From NCBI GenBank assembly GCA_023434665.1, contig JAEYSM010000061.1, forward strand, positions 1 to 56,380: a stretch of 56,380 bases of DNA. Direction: 5' to 3'. The translations under genes and the position numbers were made by a program. Source of the stretch: Bacteroidota bacterium (GTDB lineage Bacteria; Bacteroidota; Bacteroidia; Bacteroidales; Lentimicrobiaceae). The notes under the pieces were generated by a model, which saw nothing but the letters and a program-made list of their open reading frames with translations, was not told the origin of the DNA and made no database searches. Positions 46,308 through 55,022 of the stretch are shown here, piece after piece. Within the stretch, counting starts at the first letter, position 1; every line of letters begins with the position of its first letter.

Positions 46308-46370
46308 ACACCAAAACGAGAGATTTAGTTTTAAAACGGACGGTATTGTTTGACAGGTTTTTGTAAATAA

Positions 46371-46403
46371 AAAAGGAGGAAAACTATACATTTTCCTCCT
46401 TTT
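46371..46403 (-). terminator. Terminator after sppA
   Basis: AAAAGGAGGAAAA pairs perfectly with TTTTCCTCCTTTT around seven bases, placed 41 bases past the sppA stop on the minus strand. Confidence 0.88.
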
Positions 46404-46443
46404 AATACGTTTGATGCTGATTCTTTATATAGCTAAATTGCTA

Positions 46444-48213
46444 TTATTCAACCTCAATAATGAAAGGTAAGCGAGCCTGAACTCCTTTAGCATTTGTCAG
46501 AGATTTTACTTCTCTGAAAATAGGATAAAAGACTCCAAGGTTTTCTCTCAGTTTCACATCTTCGGTATTACCCGACAAACTTTCCATTAACTCAGTAAAA
46601 GGATCTTTTTGTTCAGGGAAACCCACTGTCCTATAATCTTCAAGATTAGCCATTGATGCAGCAACTGCTATTGCATCCCGTAAACCACCAGTCCTATCAA
46701 CAAGATTGATATTTAAACCATCAATTCCACTCCATACTCTTCCCTGTCCAATGCTGTCAACGTTAGCTACAGGCATCGATCTTCCTTCTGAAACATGATT
46801 TATGAAAGTACTATAAATTCTCTCAATCTGATTGGTTATAACTTTCTCTTCAAAAGAAGTCATTGGACGCATAACCGACATAAAGTCAGAATTTTTATTT
46901 GTTTCCACCTTGTCGAAGGTAATGCCCAATTTATTCTGGAAGAAGCTTTGCATATCCGGAATAATTCCAAATACACCAATCGAACCTGTTAAAGTAGTTG
47001 GGTTTGCAAGAATAGTATCGGCTGCACATGCAATATAATATCCACCTGAAGCAGCATAATCGCCCATACTTGCAATAAAAGGTTTTGCTTCTGCAGCTAA
47101 TTTTACTTCTCTCAGAATAACATCAGATGCTAATGCGCTTCCTCCCGGTGAATTGATCCTGAAAACAATAGCTTTTATTGAGCTATCCATCCGTGCTTTC
47201 CTGATAGCTTTTGAGATTCTTTCTGAACTTAGATTGTCCTGAGTTCCTTCACCACTAACAATGTCGCCTGTGCCATAAATAATAGCAATCTTATTTTTTG
47301 ATCGCTTGGGCAGCACTGATGGTTTTACATCTCTGTATTTAGTCAAATTTACTAGCTTGAGTTTGTCATCTTTATCAATACCGGCTGTTGATTTTAGAAT
47401 ATCAATCAACTGATCTTTATATGCTAACTGATCGGCAAAGCCTAATTTCACTGCATCTTCGGGAGCCTCAAGTAATAAGGAATCAGCAGCTTTCATCATT
47501 AATTCCTTGTCAAGGTTCCTGGCTTTGCTGATTTCATCAACCATGTGATTCCAAATAGAACTTACATAAGTAAGTGTCTGCTCTTTATTAGCTTCACTCA
47601 TTTTGTCGGTTATAAATGGCTCAATGGCACTTTTATATTTACCATGACGAATAATCTGAGCATTCACATCAAGCTTCTCAAGCAAACCTTTAAGGAACAT
47701 CACCTTTCCTGTAAGTCCCTTAAAATCGATAGAACCTTCAGGATTAATCATTATTTTATCGGCTACAGAAGCCAGATAGTAGGCCTTTTGAGAATAAACT
47801 TCTCCATAGGCATAAATAAATTTTCCCGATTTCTTGAATTCCAGTAATTCGTTTCTCACCTCTTCAAGAGTTGCCATCCCCGAAGGAATACCGCTTAATT
47901 CAAGGTAAATTCCAGCAATATTCTGATCTTCAGATGCCTTCTTAATAAGATCCATGGTTTCTAACAAACCAGGAACGTTGGTCGTCTCAAAAATACTTGT
48001 AGTGCTAAATTGGAAAGGTCCTGCAGGACTTCTTTCAGGTATTGCTTTGTCAAATTTAAGATGCAGCAGTGTTTTCTCTGATATTGTTACCTCTTTTTTC
48101 CCTGCCATTGAAGCAACAGATGCTATAAAAACAGTTAAAAAGAAGAACATAATTAGCATTGTGAGGATAAATCCTGCCATTGATGCAAGCATGAATTTAA
48201 AGAATTGTCTCAT
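46444..48213 (-). CDS. sppA: Signal peptide peptidase SppA, 67-kDa type
   Basis: The product has 589 residues. An N-terminal membrane anchor (about 8-38) is followed by two S49 domains. The catalytic Lys lies in GKYKSAIEPF near 206, and the catalytic Ser in INSPGGSALASDV near 363, with YAASGGYYIACAAD following. This matches the long E. coli form, where Lys and Ser come from different halves of the fused repeat. It degrades cleaved signal peptides in the inner membrane. It is a single gene divergent from folK, with its own terminator. Confidence 0.95.
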   Translation of the reverse strand: MRQFFKFMLASMAGFILTMLIMFFFLTVFIASVASMAGKKEVTISEKTLLHLKFDKAIPERSPAGPFQFSTTSIFETTNVPGLLETMDLIKKASEDQNIAGIYLELSGIPSGMATLEEVRNELLEFKKSGKFIYAYGEVYSQKAYYLASVADKIMINPEGSIDFKGLTGKVMFLKGLLEKLDVNAQIIRHGKYKSAIEPFITDKMSEANKEQTLTYVSSIWNHMVDEISKARNLDKELMMKAADSLLLEAPEDAVKLGFADQLAYKDQLIDILKSTAGIDKDDKLKLVNLTKYRDVKPSVLPKRSKNKIAIIYGTGDIVSGEGTQDNLSSERISKAIRKARMDSSIKAIVFRINSPGGSALASDVILREVKLAAEAKPFIASMGDYAASGGYYIACAADTILANPTTLTGSIGVFGIIPDMQSFFQNKLGITFDKVETNKNSDFMSVMRPMTSFEEKVITNQIERIYSTFINHVSEGRSMPVANVDSIGQGRVWSGIDGLNINLVDRTGGLRDAIAVAASMANLEDYRTVGFPEQKDPFTELMESLSGNTEDVKLRENLGVFYPIFREVKSLTNAKGVQARLPFIIEVE

Positions 48214-48266
48214 GACTTTGTTTTGTTGGTTAGATTTGTAAATTTAAAAGATTTTAAAAAACCGAT

Positions 48267-48274
48267 TACATTTG
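48267..48274 (+). promoter_or_regulatory. -7 element for folK-dNK
   Basis: TACATTTG, a perfect TAnnTTTG, 17 bases before the folK ATG, giving a very short leader. Confidence 0.55.
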
Positions 48275-48291
48275 CCAGTAAATAATCGTTC

Positions 48292-48774
48292 ATGAATGAA
48301 GCTTATCTGCTCTTGGGCAGCAACCTGGGGAACAGAAAAACCAATATTGATAAAGCAGTCGAAAAAATCAAAGAGCAAGCAGGTGTAATTATCACTACCT
48401 CATCGATTTATGAAACTGAACCCTGGGGAACTGATGCTCCTCTTTCATTTTACAACCAAGTTATAATAATTAAGACGCTACTATCAGCCGAAAGGTTACT
48501 TGATATTCTGTTGAAAATCGAAAAGGAAATTGGTCGTTTACGCACTGAAATTAAAAATGAGCCCCGCATTATTGATTTAGATATCCTTTTCTATAATAAG
48601 GAAATTATTAAACGACAAAATCTCGAAATACCTCATCCCCGGCTACATTTACGCAGGTTTGTATTAGTACCTTTGTATGAAATTGCCCCTTTATTCATTC
48701 ATCCACTTCTTGCAAAAAGCATTAGCGAACTATTGAATGAGTGCGGGGATGATAGCTGGGTGAAGAAATTATAA
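48292..48774 (+). CDS. folK: 2-amino-4-hydroxy-6-hydroxymethyldihydropteridine pyrophosphokinase
   Basis: The product has 160 residues, normal length. It opens AYLLLGSNLGNR and has SSIYETEPWG near 39, the ATP/pterin motif EPRIIDLDILFY near 90 and IPHPRLHLRRFVLVPL near 114. It transfers pyrophosphate from ATP to the pterin in folate synthesis. A deoxynucleoside kinase gene follows after 11 bases, a pairing that joins two one-carbon and nucleotide steps. Confidence 0.96.
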   Translation: MNEAYLLLGSNLGNRKTNIDKAVEKIKEQAGVIITTSSIYETEPWGTDAPLSFYNQVIIIKTLLSAERLLDILLKIEKEIGRLRTEIKNEPRIIDLDILFYNKEIIKRQNLEIPHPRLHLRRFVLVPLYEIAPLFIHPLLAKSISELLNECGDDSWVKKL

Positions 48775-48785
48775 ATTAGGAAGTT

Positions 48786-49415
48786 ATGTATGATTATATT
48801 GCTATTGAAGGAACTATAGGGGCTGGTAAAACATCGTTGGCAACTATGCTGTCGAAAGAACTAAATACAAGGCTGATACTGGAACAATACGAGGATAATG
48901 ACTTTTTGCCAAAATTTTATGATGACCCTGAAAAATATGCATTTCCCCTTGAACTTTCTTTTTTAGCAAGCAGATACCAACAGTTAAAGACTGAATTGTC
49001 TGTAACTGATATTTTCAGGAATAGGATCATATCAGATTACTTTATCAGCAAATCACTGATTTTTTCAAAAGCAACATTGCCCGAAGCGGAGTTTAATTTG
49101 TATTCCAAGCTTTTCGGTATAATCAATCAAACGTTGCCTAAGCCTGATTTGATTGTTTACCTTTATGCAGCGGTGGAAAGGTTGCAGTACAATATTTTTA
49201 TGAGGGGTCGTTCCTACGAGATGAAAATTGAGGATTCATATCTCGAGAGAATTCAAGAAGGATATTTTGATCATTTAAGGAAACTGGCCGACATGAAAAT
49301 TTTAGTACTTGATACCAACAGGCTTGATTTTGTTAATAAGCCTGAACATTATGAATGGATAAAGGAAAAGATTTTTCAACCCTATGAGCCGGGCGTCCAT
49401 ACATTTGTTTACTAG
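48786..49415 (+). CDS. Deoxynucleoside kinase
   Basis: The product has 209 residues. The P-loop EGTIGAGKTS lies at residues 8-17 and the lid region RGRSYEMKIEDSYLERIQEGY near 142-162. The catalytic segment that usually reads ERS appears as SDYFISKSLIFSK near 81-93, so the usual Arg is Tyr. The family salvages deoxynucleosides by 5'-phosphorylation. Substrate (dA, dG or dC) cannot be told. Transcribed with folK. Confidence 0.9.
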   Translation: MYDYIAIEGTIGAGKTSLATMLSKELNTRLILEQYEDNDFLPKFYDDPEKYAFPLELSFLASRYQQLKTELSVTDIFRNRIISDYFISKSLIFSKATLPEAEFNLYSKLFGIINQTLPKPDLIVYLYAAVERLQYNIFMRGRSYEMKIEDSYLERIQEGYFDHLRKLADMKILVLDTNRLDFVNKPEHYEWIKEKIFQPYEPGVHTFVY

Positions 49416-49442
49416 TTGTGTGTATCTTACCTGTTTTTATTT

Positions 49443-49450
49443 TACATTTG
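49443..49450 (+). promoter_or_regulatory. Probable -7 element for the histidine kinase
   Basis: TACATTTG, a perfect TAnnTTTG, 49 bases before the ATG at 49499. The nearest upstream TTG is 24 bases away, longer than usual. Confidence 0.45.
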
Positions 49451-49498
49451 AGGTAATATTTTTCCTGTTCGCATTCATTATTTTCAAAATTGGTCAAT

Positions 49499-50419
49499 AT
49501 GCTATTGGTTGAACCTCCTTATTTTCTTTTTTCTACTGTAATCTTTCTTTTGGCAGTTGTATTGATTCTTCAACACAGAACCAATAAAAAAAGAAGGGAA
49601 CAGTTGAGAGAAATAGAAAAACATTATGAGGAGTGCAAGAATGAATTATTGCACGTTCGTCAAAAAGCTGAAGAATCCGATAGGTTGAAATCTTCGTTCT
49701 TAGCTAACATGTCACACGAAATCAGAACTCCTTTAAATGCCATAATGGGCTTTTCATCACTTCTGCAGAACTATGATGATAATCCTGAAAAGTCGGAGTA
49801 CATTGAAATAATTAACAAGAATTGTCACAAGCTTCTTGACATGATGGATGAGATCTTTAACATTGCATTGATCGAGTCGGGAATTACTCAAATGTATAAG
49901 GAGCATTGTCCGGTTAATGAATTAATAACCGGATTGGTCGCCTATTTCAATATGGAGAAGGAGTCTATGGGCAAACAGGATGTGCAGATAAGAACCAGGA
50001 AACTAACACACGATAACTCATTTACTGTCTATACTGATCCCAGAAAATTAAGGCAAACCTTATTTAATTTGATCGAGAATGCCCTGAAGTATACCAATGA
50101 AGGATATATTGAAGTTGGTTACGATTTGAAAGATAATTACCTGGTAGAGTTTTATGTAAAGGATACCGGTCTGGGATTTCCTCAGGAAAAACTGGATATC
50201 ATATTCCAGCGATTCAGACAAGTGGACGATAGTAATACAAGAAACTTCGGTGGCATTGGATTGGGACTTACTCTTTCACAAAAGTTTGTTGAAATGATGG
50301 GAGGAACAATGCATGCTAACTCAAACCCCGGCAATGGATCGATATTTACATTTACATTGCCATTTCAGTCTGATTCCAATAGTAAATCAGTTAAGATAGA
50401 GCAGGGTAGAACGGTCTGA
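49499..50419 (+). CDS. Orphan membrane histidine kinase without a sensor domain
   Basis: The product has 306 residues from the ATG at 49499 (a TTG three codons earlier is in frame). A membrane segment (8-25) and a coiled coil (about 28-65) lead straight to the HisKA domain, with the phospho-acceptor H73 in NMSHEIRTPLN. The HATPase domain has NLIENALKYTNEG, KDTGLGFP and GGIGLGLTLSQKFVEMMGG. No periplasmic loop, PAS or receiver domain is present and no response regulator is adjacent. The stimulus must be sensed by the short membrane part or by a partner. Confidence 0.93.
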   Translation: MLLVEPPYFLFSTVIFLLAVVLILQHRTNKKRREQLREIEKHYEECKNELLHVRQKAEESDRLKSSFLANMSHEIRTPLNAIMGFSSLLQNYDDNPEKSEYIEIINKNCHKLLDMMDEIFNIALIESGITQMYKEHCPVNELITGLVAYFNMEKESMGKQDVQIRTRKLTHDNSFTVYTDPRKLRQTLFNLIENALKYTNEGYIEVGYDLKDNYLVEFYVKDTGLGFPQEKLDIIFQRFRQVDDSNTRNFGGIGLGLTLSQKFVEMMGGTMHANSNPGNGSIFTFTLPFQSDSNSKSVKIEQGRTV

Positions 50420-50422
50420 TAT

Positions 50423-50453
50423 AAAAAAAGCTGCCCACATGGCAGCTTTTTTT
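50423..50453. terminator. Bidirectional terminator between the kinase and sigma factor genes
   Basis: AAAAAAAGCTGCC pairs perfectly with GGCAGCTTTTTTT around CACAT, between converging genes. Confidence 0.95.
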
Positions 50454-50474
50454 ATTTTTACCTATATCAATTTA

Positions 50475-50981
50475 TTAACTGTTAAAATCTTTGAGCGAAT
50501 CCATCAGTTTTTTCCTGGTAAAGAAAATTCTGCTTTTAACAGTTCCAATTGACAGATTCAAATTCTCGGCGATTTCCTTATATTTATATCCTTCAGTGTG
50601 CATTTCGAAAGGTGTGCGCTGATCTTCTTCCAGTTTAGCTATACTGGCTTCAATTTCTTTAGTATGCATCTGAGAATCGGGCGACACAAAATCTGAGCGT
50701 CTTGGAATATTAAGGAAATACAAATCCTCGGTAGTATCTACAATAGTATTTGCTTTTTGATTCCTTCTATAATTATTAATGAAAGTGTTTTTCATTATAG
50801 TATAAGTCCAGGCTTTCAAATTGGTGTTGGCTTCGAATTTATCTTTATGAATCAATGCTTTAAGATATGTATCCTGGATAAGGTCTTTTGCTTCTTCTCT
50901 GTTATTCGTCAATGTGTTGGCAAAAAACGATAAGTTTTCATGTAAACTGATGAGTTTGCTGTTGAATTCAATTGCTGTCAT
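50475..50981 (-). CDS. ECF-type RNA polymerase sigma factor
   Basis: The product has 168 residues. The sigma-2 region (about 10-78) holds DLIQDTYLKAL and TNLKAWTYTIMKNTFINNYRR. The sigma-4 region (about 108-160) holds LEEDQRTPFEMHTEGYKYKE and a helix-turn-helix ending GTVKSRIFFTRKKL. No anti-sigma gene is adjacent. A MerR/B12 regulator lies upstream on the same strand but is separated by a terminator and 395 bases. Copies of GTTAAACAG flank its leader (51011-51019 and 51091-51099). Start ATG at 50981 has GGGGAGA upstream. Confidence 0.92.
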   Translation of the reverse strand: MTAIEFNSKLISLHENLSFFANTLTNNREEAKDLIQDTYLKALIHKDKFEANTNLKAWTYTIMKNTFINNYRRNQKANTIVDTTEDLYFLNIPRRSDFVSPDSQMHTKEIEASIAKLEEDQRTPFEMHTEGYKYKEIAENLNLSIGTVKSRIFFTRKKLMDSLKDFNS

Positions 50982-51010
50982 ATCTCCCCTTATTTAAGAT
51001 TTATATTTTA

Positions 51011-51099
51011 CTGTTTAACAAATAGCATGCAGTTTTAAACATTTTGACGTCTTTTTTTGTGTAATTTAGAGCAAAATAATAGACAAAAAAGTTAAACAG
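51011..51099. promoter_or_regulatory. Inverted pair of GTTAAACAG motifs in the sigma factor leader
   Basis: CTGTTTAAC at 51011-51019 and GTTAAACAG at 51091-51099 are perfect inverted copies 71 bases apart. The same nine bases recur at 52339-52347 in the MerR promoter, so they are candidate binding sites for that regulator (inference). Confidence 0.45.
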
Positions 51100-51192
51100 C
51101 TGAAATTGTGAAATTTAAAAACATTATAAAATGTTTAATAAATATAGTGCAACAGGACATTAATATCAAACAGTCATAAATTTCCCCATTAT

Positions 51193-51209
51193 GGGACAGT
51201 ACTTGTCCC
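51193..51209. promoter_or_regulatory. GGGACA-N5-TGTCCC palindrome
   Basis: GGGACA and TGTCCC form a perfect six-base inverted repeat with a five-base spacer. There is no T-tract, so an operator or RNA hairpin is more likely than a terminator. Confidence 0.4.
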
Positions 51210-51290
51210 TATATAGGAAACAACAGCATAATCTTTAAATTGTTTAAGCTAAAATCCTGATATTGTCAAACATTCGACTGCCGTAAAATG

Positions 51291-51320
51291 AAAAAAAGTT
51301 GTCCCTAAAAAGGACAACTT
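51291..51320 (-). terminator. Terminator after the MerR/B12 regulator
   Basis: On the minus strand AAGTTGTCC pairs with GGACAACTT around seven bases and is followed by seven T. It ends the MerR transcript before the sigma gene. Confidence 0.88.
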
Positions 51321-51376
51321 GTTATAATTTCATGGAAGACAATAGTTTATAGTGGGGCTGACAGACTATAAACTGA

Positions 51377-52258
51377 CTATAATTTACTGAATGTTTTCAC
51401 AAAATTAGAAGGGTCATTTATTACCTCAACATTAGCCGGAAGTTTAATTTTATGTTCAAGTGTTTGGTAACCACAAATATACACTTTCCTGTCAGAGAAC
51501 GCTAAACTAATTTGATTGACAATTTCAGAATATCTCTTTTGTGATAACGATGTTGTAAAAGAGCATAAAATGTAATCTACTGACTGTTTATCTTTTATTT
51601 CTTCCAGATCCTCGAGAGGTAATGATTGTCCGAGATATATGACATTATGTCCGCTTTTTCTAATCAGGTAATTATAAAACAAGAGGCTCAGTTCATGCCA
51701 TTCATTAGGAGGAAGAAACAGCAGGAAAGTAGATGGGTTTTCAGCAATGTTTCCCACTTGCCCGTCAATAGCTATGATTAATTTCTGCCTGATCAAATTA
51801 CTCACAAAATGCTCCTGAGCAGGATATATGGTTCCTATCTGCCAAAGAACACCAATTCTTTCAAAAAAAGGATGTAAAATCTTTTTTACTGTTTCGTCAA
51901 AGCCGAGTTTTATAATTGATGAGGAAAGAATTCGTTCAAAGCGAATTTCATCAAAATCAATCATGGCTAAAGTCAGCTGTTCAATCTGGTTTGTAAAATC
52001 ACTGAATGAGTCGCTGATTTCAACAATCCTGTTGGTGATTTCACTATTATCCATTGAAACGATATTCGATATTTTGAATCCGTTTCTGTTAAGGATTGTT
52101 ATATTGAGTAACTTTTTAAGGTCTTCATCAGAATAATATCTGATGTTGGTAGGTGTCCTTTCGGGCTCAAACAATTTATACCTTTTTTCCCAGATACGGA
52201 TAGTGTGAGCTTTAATACCAGAAAGTTGTTCCAAATCTTTGATTGAGTACTTTATCAT
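51377..52258 (-). CDS. CarH/LitR-like MerR regulator with B12-binding domains
   Basis: The product has 293 residues. A MerR helix-turn-helix (1-70; SGIKAHTIRIWEKRY) is followed by a four-helix B12-binding-2 domain (about 90-165) and a Rossmann B12-binding domain (about 172-293). The photoreceptor signature W-x9-EH is present exactly (W139, E149, H150 in LWQIGTIYPAQEH). The cobalamin lower ligand is likely H188 in NEWHEL, though the usual following Gly is Ser191. In characterised CarH, adenosylcobalamin holds a DNA-bound tetramer that light breaks. Its promoter contains a palindrome that could be its own operator. No carotenoid genes are in the window. Confidence 0.9.
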   Translation of the reverse strand: MIKYSIKDLEQLSGIKAHTIRIWEKRYKLFEPERTPTNIRYYSDEDLKKLLNITILNRNGFKISNIVSMDNSEITNRIVEISDSFSDFTNQIEQLTLAMIDFDEIRFERILSSSIIKLGFDETVKKILHPFFERIGVLWQIGTIYPAQEHFVSNLIRQKLIIAIDGQVGNIAENPSTFLLFLPPNEWHELSLLFYNYLIRKSGHNVIYLGQSLPLEDLEEIKDKQSVDYILCSFTTSLSQKRYSEIVNQISLAFSDRKVYICGYQTLEHKIKLPANVEVINDPSNFVKTFSKL

Positions 52259-52325
52259 TTCTCATTAAATAAAAATACTTTCTTTACAAACTTGCAAATT
52301 AACAATGCTTCTGTAAAAAAGTTCT

Positions 52326-52347
52326 CAAAGATATTAAACTGTTTAAC
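52326..52347 (-). promoter_or_regulatory. Promoter of the MerR/B12 gene with an internal palindrome
   Basis: On the minus strand TATCTTTG (52326-52333) is a perfect -7 box. Directly upstream, TTAAAC-A-GTTTAA (52334-52346) is a 6-1-6 palindrome in the spacer, and GTTAAACAG overlaps it (52339-52347). This position suits autorepression. No clear -33 TTG was seen. Confidence 0.6.
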
Positions 52348-52354
52348 TTTTGGC

Positions 52355-54964
52355 CTAAGAAAGTAATATTTTTCTTGCTTTATCTAAAGCCGGTTCAATT
52401 CCACTGATTTCTTTACCACCAGCGGTAGCATAGTGAGGTTGTCCACCACCACCACCTTTGATTTCTTTTGCCAGTTCCTTTATCATTGTTGAAGCATTAT
52501 GTGAATTTTGCTTAACAAGAGTCTCTGAAATAGCAATAGTTAACAGAGGTTTATTATCGAAGTGTGAGCCAATAATAACAATTAAATCCGTAGTATTCGC
52601 GATAAGCTTAAAAGTAAGATCCCTCACCAGGTTAGGTTCAAGTTCCACTTTGGTAATAATAAAGCGGAAATCTTTCGCTTGTTCATACTTATCCTTTAGT
52701 TCTGCTACCAGATTCTGAATCTTTTGCGCATTAAAGCTTTCGATCACTGATTTCAGGCTGGAAACTTCGTCCTGAAGATTAGCTGCAGCCTTAACAGGAT
52801 CGGCATTATTTTTAAGAACACTTTTCAGTTCATTAAGCAAATTTGACTGCTGATAATAGAATTCTTCAGCTTTTTGTCCGGTGATAGCTTCAATTCTTCG
52901 AACACCGGCTGCAATAGCTGATTCGGAGACAATTTTAAAGAGGCCTATCTGACCTGTTTGAACAACATGAGTACCTCCGCATAATTCGATTGACTCGCCA
53001 AATTTTATCATTCTCACTTGATCGCCATATTTCTCACCAAATAATGCAAGAGCTCCCTTTTCTTTTGCTTCTTCAATAGGAACAGAACGCCATTCCTCTT
53101 TTGCATTATTCGACCGGATCAACCGGTTAACCATCTTTTCAACGTTCAGTAATTCTTCATCAGTCAGTTTCTGGAAATGAGCGAAGTCGAATCGCAGATA
53201 GTCAGGATGTACATACGATCCCTTCTGTTCAACATGAGACCCCACAATAGTTCTTAATGCCTGATGTAATAGGTGAGTGGCTGAATGATTATTAGCAGTA
53301 TTGATCCTGTTTTCTTCTGAAACTTTAGCAAAAACCGGTAACTCAGGATTGTCGGGTACCTCATTCGTTAAATGAATAATCTGGTTGTTCTCTTTTTTAG
53401 TGTCAAGTACCAAAATTCGTTTACCGTTCCGTTCAATAAATCCGGTATCACCGACTTGACCTCCCGATTCAGCATAAAATGGAGTTTCAGCTAAAACAAC
53501 CTGGTAATAGTTCTTGCCTTTTGTATTGATTTTACGGTATCTGGTTATATAAGTTTCAGTCTCCAGTTTGTCATAACCAACAAAAGTTGATGAAGTTTCA
53601 TCCTTTAGTATCACCCAGTCGTCCATTTCAACATTTGCATCTTTTCTTGAACGTTCTTTTTGCAGTTCAAGTCCCTGTTGGAAAGCGTTCATATCAACTT
53701 CCAGATTCTGTTCTCTTGCCATCAGACAAGTCAGGTCAATGGGGAATCCATATGTATCATACAGTTCAAATGCAAATTCTCCTGAAATAATACTACCGGG
53801 ACTATTTGAAATATAACTGTTGAATTTGGAGATTCCATGAGCTAATGTCCGGAGGAAAGAGGCCTCTTCTTCCCTTATGACTTTTACTATTAAATCTTTT
53901 TGTTGTGGCAATTCGGTAAAATAACTGCCCATTTCTTCAACCAGCACAGGTACCAGCTTATGAATAAAAGGCTGATTAAGATTAAGGAAAGTATAGCCAT
54001 ATCTTACAGCACGCCTCAGAATTCTCCTTATTACATAACCTGCTTTATTATTTGATGGAAGCTGACCATCGGCTATTGCAAAAGCGATAGCTCTCAGGTG
54101 ATCAGCAATAACTCTCATTGCTACATCACTTGTGTTGCTTTCGCCATATTTGATTTTGCTTATCGAAGAAATCTCTTTAATCAGAGGTTGAAAGACATCA
54201 GTATCGTAGTTTGATTTCTTTCCCTGCAACACCATGCAGAGTCGTTCAAACCCCATACCTGTATCCACATGTTTAGCTGGCAGAGGTTGTAAAGAGCCGT
54301 TTGCCAACCTGTTGAACTCCATGAACACCAAATTCCATATCTCAATAACGTGGGGGTCGCTTTCATTAACTAATGTCGCACCATCAATTTGCTTTCTTTT
54401 TTCATTGTCACGGATGTCAACATGAATCTCAGAACAAGGACCACAAGGGCCTGTATCACCCATTTCCCAGAAATTATCTTTCTTGCTGCCTCTCAGAATC
54501 CTGGTTTTATCAATATGACGCTCCCAAAACTTCAATGCTTCTATATCTTCAGGAAGGTTATCATCAATGTCGCCTCCGAAAATCGTAACATAAAGGCGAT
54601 CCTTATCAATTTTTACAACTTCAGTAAGATACTCCCATGCCCATTCAATGGCTTCCTTTTTAAAGTAGTTTCCAAACGACCAGTTGCCCAGCATTTCAAA
54701 CATCGTATGGTGATAAGTGTCGTGGCCAACTTCTTCCAGATCGTTGTGCTTACCCGAAACTCTTAAGCATTTCTGTGTATTGGCAACCCTATCGAACTTA
54801 GACGGGGAATTTCCAAGGAAAATATCTTTAAACTGATTCATTCCCGCATTAGTAAACATAAGTGTAGGATCATCTTTAATAACCATTGGTGCTGAAGGAA
54901 CGATATGGTGTTGTTTTGATTCAAAAAAATTCAGAAAACTGAGTCTGATCTCTTTAGCGTTCAT
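52355..54964 (-). CDS. alaS: Alanyl-tRNA synthetase
   Basis: The product has 869 residues, normal length. The class II catalytic core opens with IRLSFLNFFESKQHHIVPS and MFTNAGMNQFKDIFLG. WEMGDTGPCGPCSEIH is near 164. The editing domain carries HSATHLLHQAL near 563 and CGGTHVVQTG near 663, supplying the zinc-binding His and Cys residues. The C-Ala domain ends with GGGGGQPHYATAGG near 845. It charges tRNA-Ala and clears Ser/Gly mischarging. It is divergent from an M23 gene across two facing promoters. Confidence 0.98.
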   Translation of the reverse strand: MNAKEIRLSFLNFFESKQHHIVPSAPMVIKDDPTLMFTNAGMNQFKDIFLGNSPSKFDRVANTQKCLRVSGKHNDLEEVGHDTYHHTMFEMLGNWSFGNYFKKEAIEWAWEYLTEVVKIDKDRLYVTIFGGDIDDNLPEDIEALKFWERHIDKTRILRGSKKDNFWEMGDTGPCGPCSEIHVDIRDNEKRKQIDGATLVNESDPHVIEIWNLVFMEFNRLANGSLQPLPAKHVDTGMGFERLCMVLQGKKSNYDTDVFQPLIKEISSISKIKYGESNTSDVAMRVIADHLRAIAFAIADGQLPSNNKAGYVIRRILRRAVRYGYTFLNLNQPFIHKLVPVLVEEMGSYFTELPQQKDLIVKVIREEEASFLRTLAHGISKFNSYISNSPGSIISGEFAFELYDTYGFPIDLTCLMAREQNLEVDMNAFQQGLELQKERSRKDANVEMDDWVILKDETSSTFVGYDKLETETYITRYRKINTKGKNYYQVVLAETPFYAESGGQVGDTGFIERNGKRILVLDTKKENNQIIHLTNEVPDNPELPVFAKVSEENRINTANNHSATHLLHQALRTIVGSHVEQKGSYVHPDYLRFDFAHFQKLTDEELLNVEKMVNRLIRSNNAKEEWRSVPIEEAKEKGALALFGEKYGDQVRMIKFGESIELCGGTHVVQTGQIGLFKIVSESAIAAGVRRIEAITGQKAEEFYYQQSNLLNELKSVLKNNADPVKAAANLQDEVSSLKSVIESFNAQKIQNLVAELKDKYEQAKDFRFIITKVELEPNLVRDLTFKLIANTTDLIVIIGSHFDNKPLLTIAISETLVKQNSHNASTMIKELAKEIKGGGGGQPHYATAGGKEISGIEPALDKARKILLS

Positions 54965-55022
54965 ATTAAGTACGTTACGATGATTTTAAGGGCAATAATA
55001 CTTCTTTTTAACCGTTAAGGGC

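Larger units (their letters stand above)
50982..51376. other. Regulatory region between the sigma factor and B12-binding MerR genes
   Basis: These 395 bases hold no supported gene. Features seen are two opposed GTTAAACAG motifs (51011-51019, 51091-51099), further TTTAA(A)C-like half sites near 51034, 51131 and 51240, a 6-5-6 palindrome (51193-51209), and a minus-strand terminator for the MerR gene (51296-51320). No perfect TAnnTTTG was found for the sigma gene. Confidence 0.6.

Noticed and set aside
54389..54766. Open frame opposite alaS
   Set aside because: It lies wholly inside the strongly conserved catalytic domain of alaS and has no protein-like features of its own.
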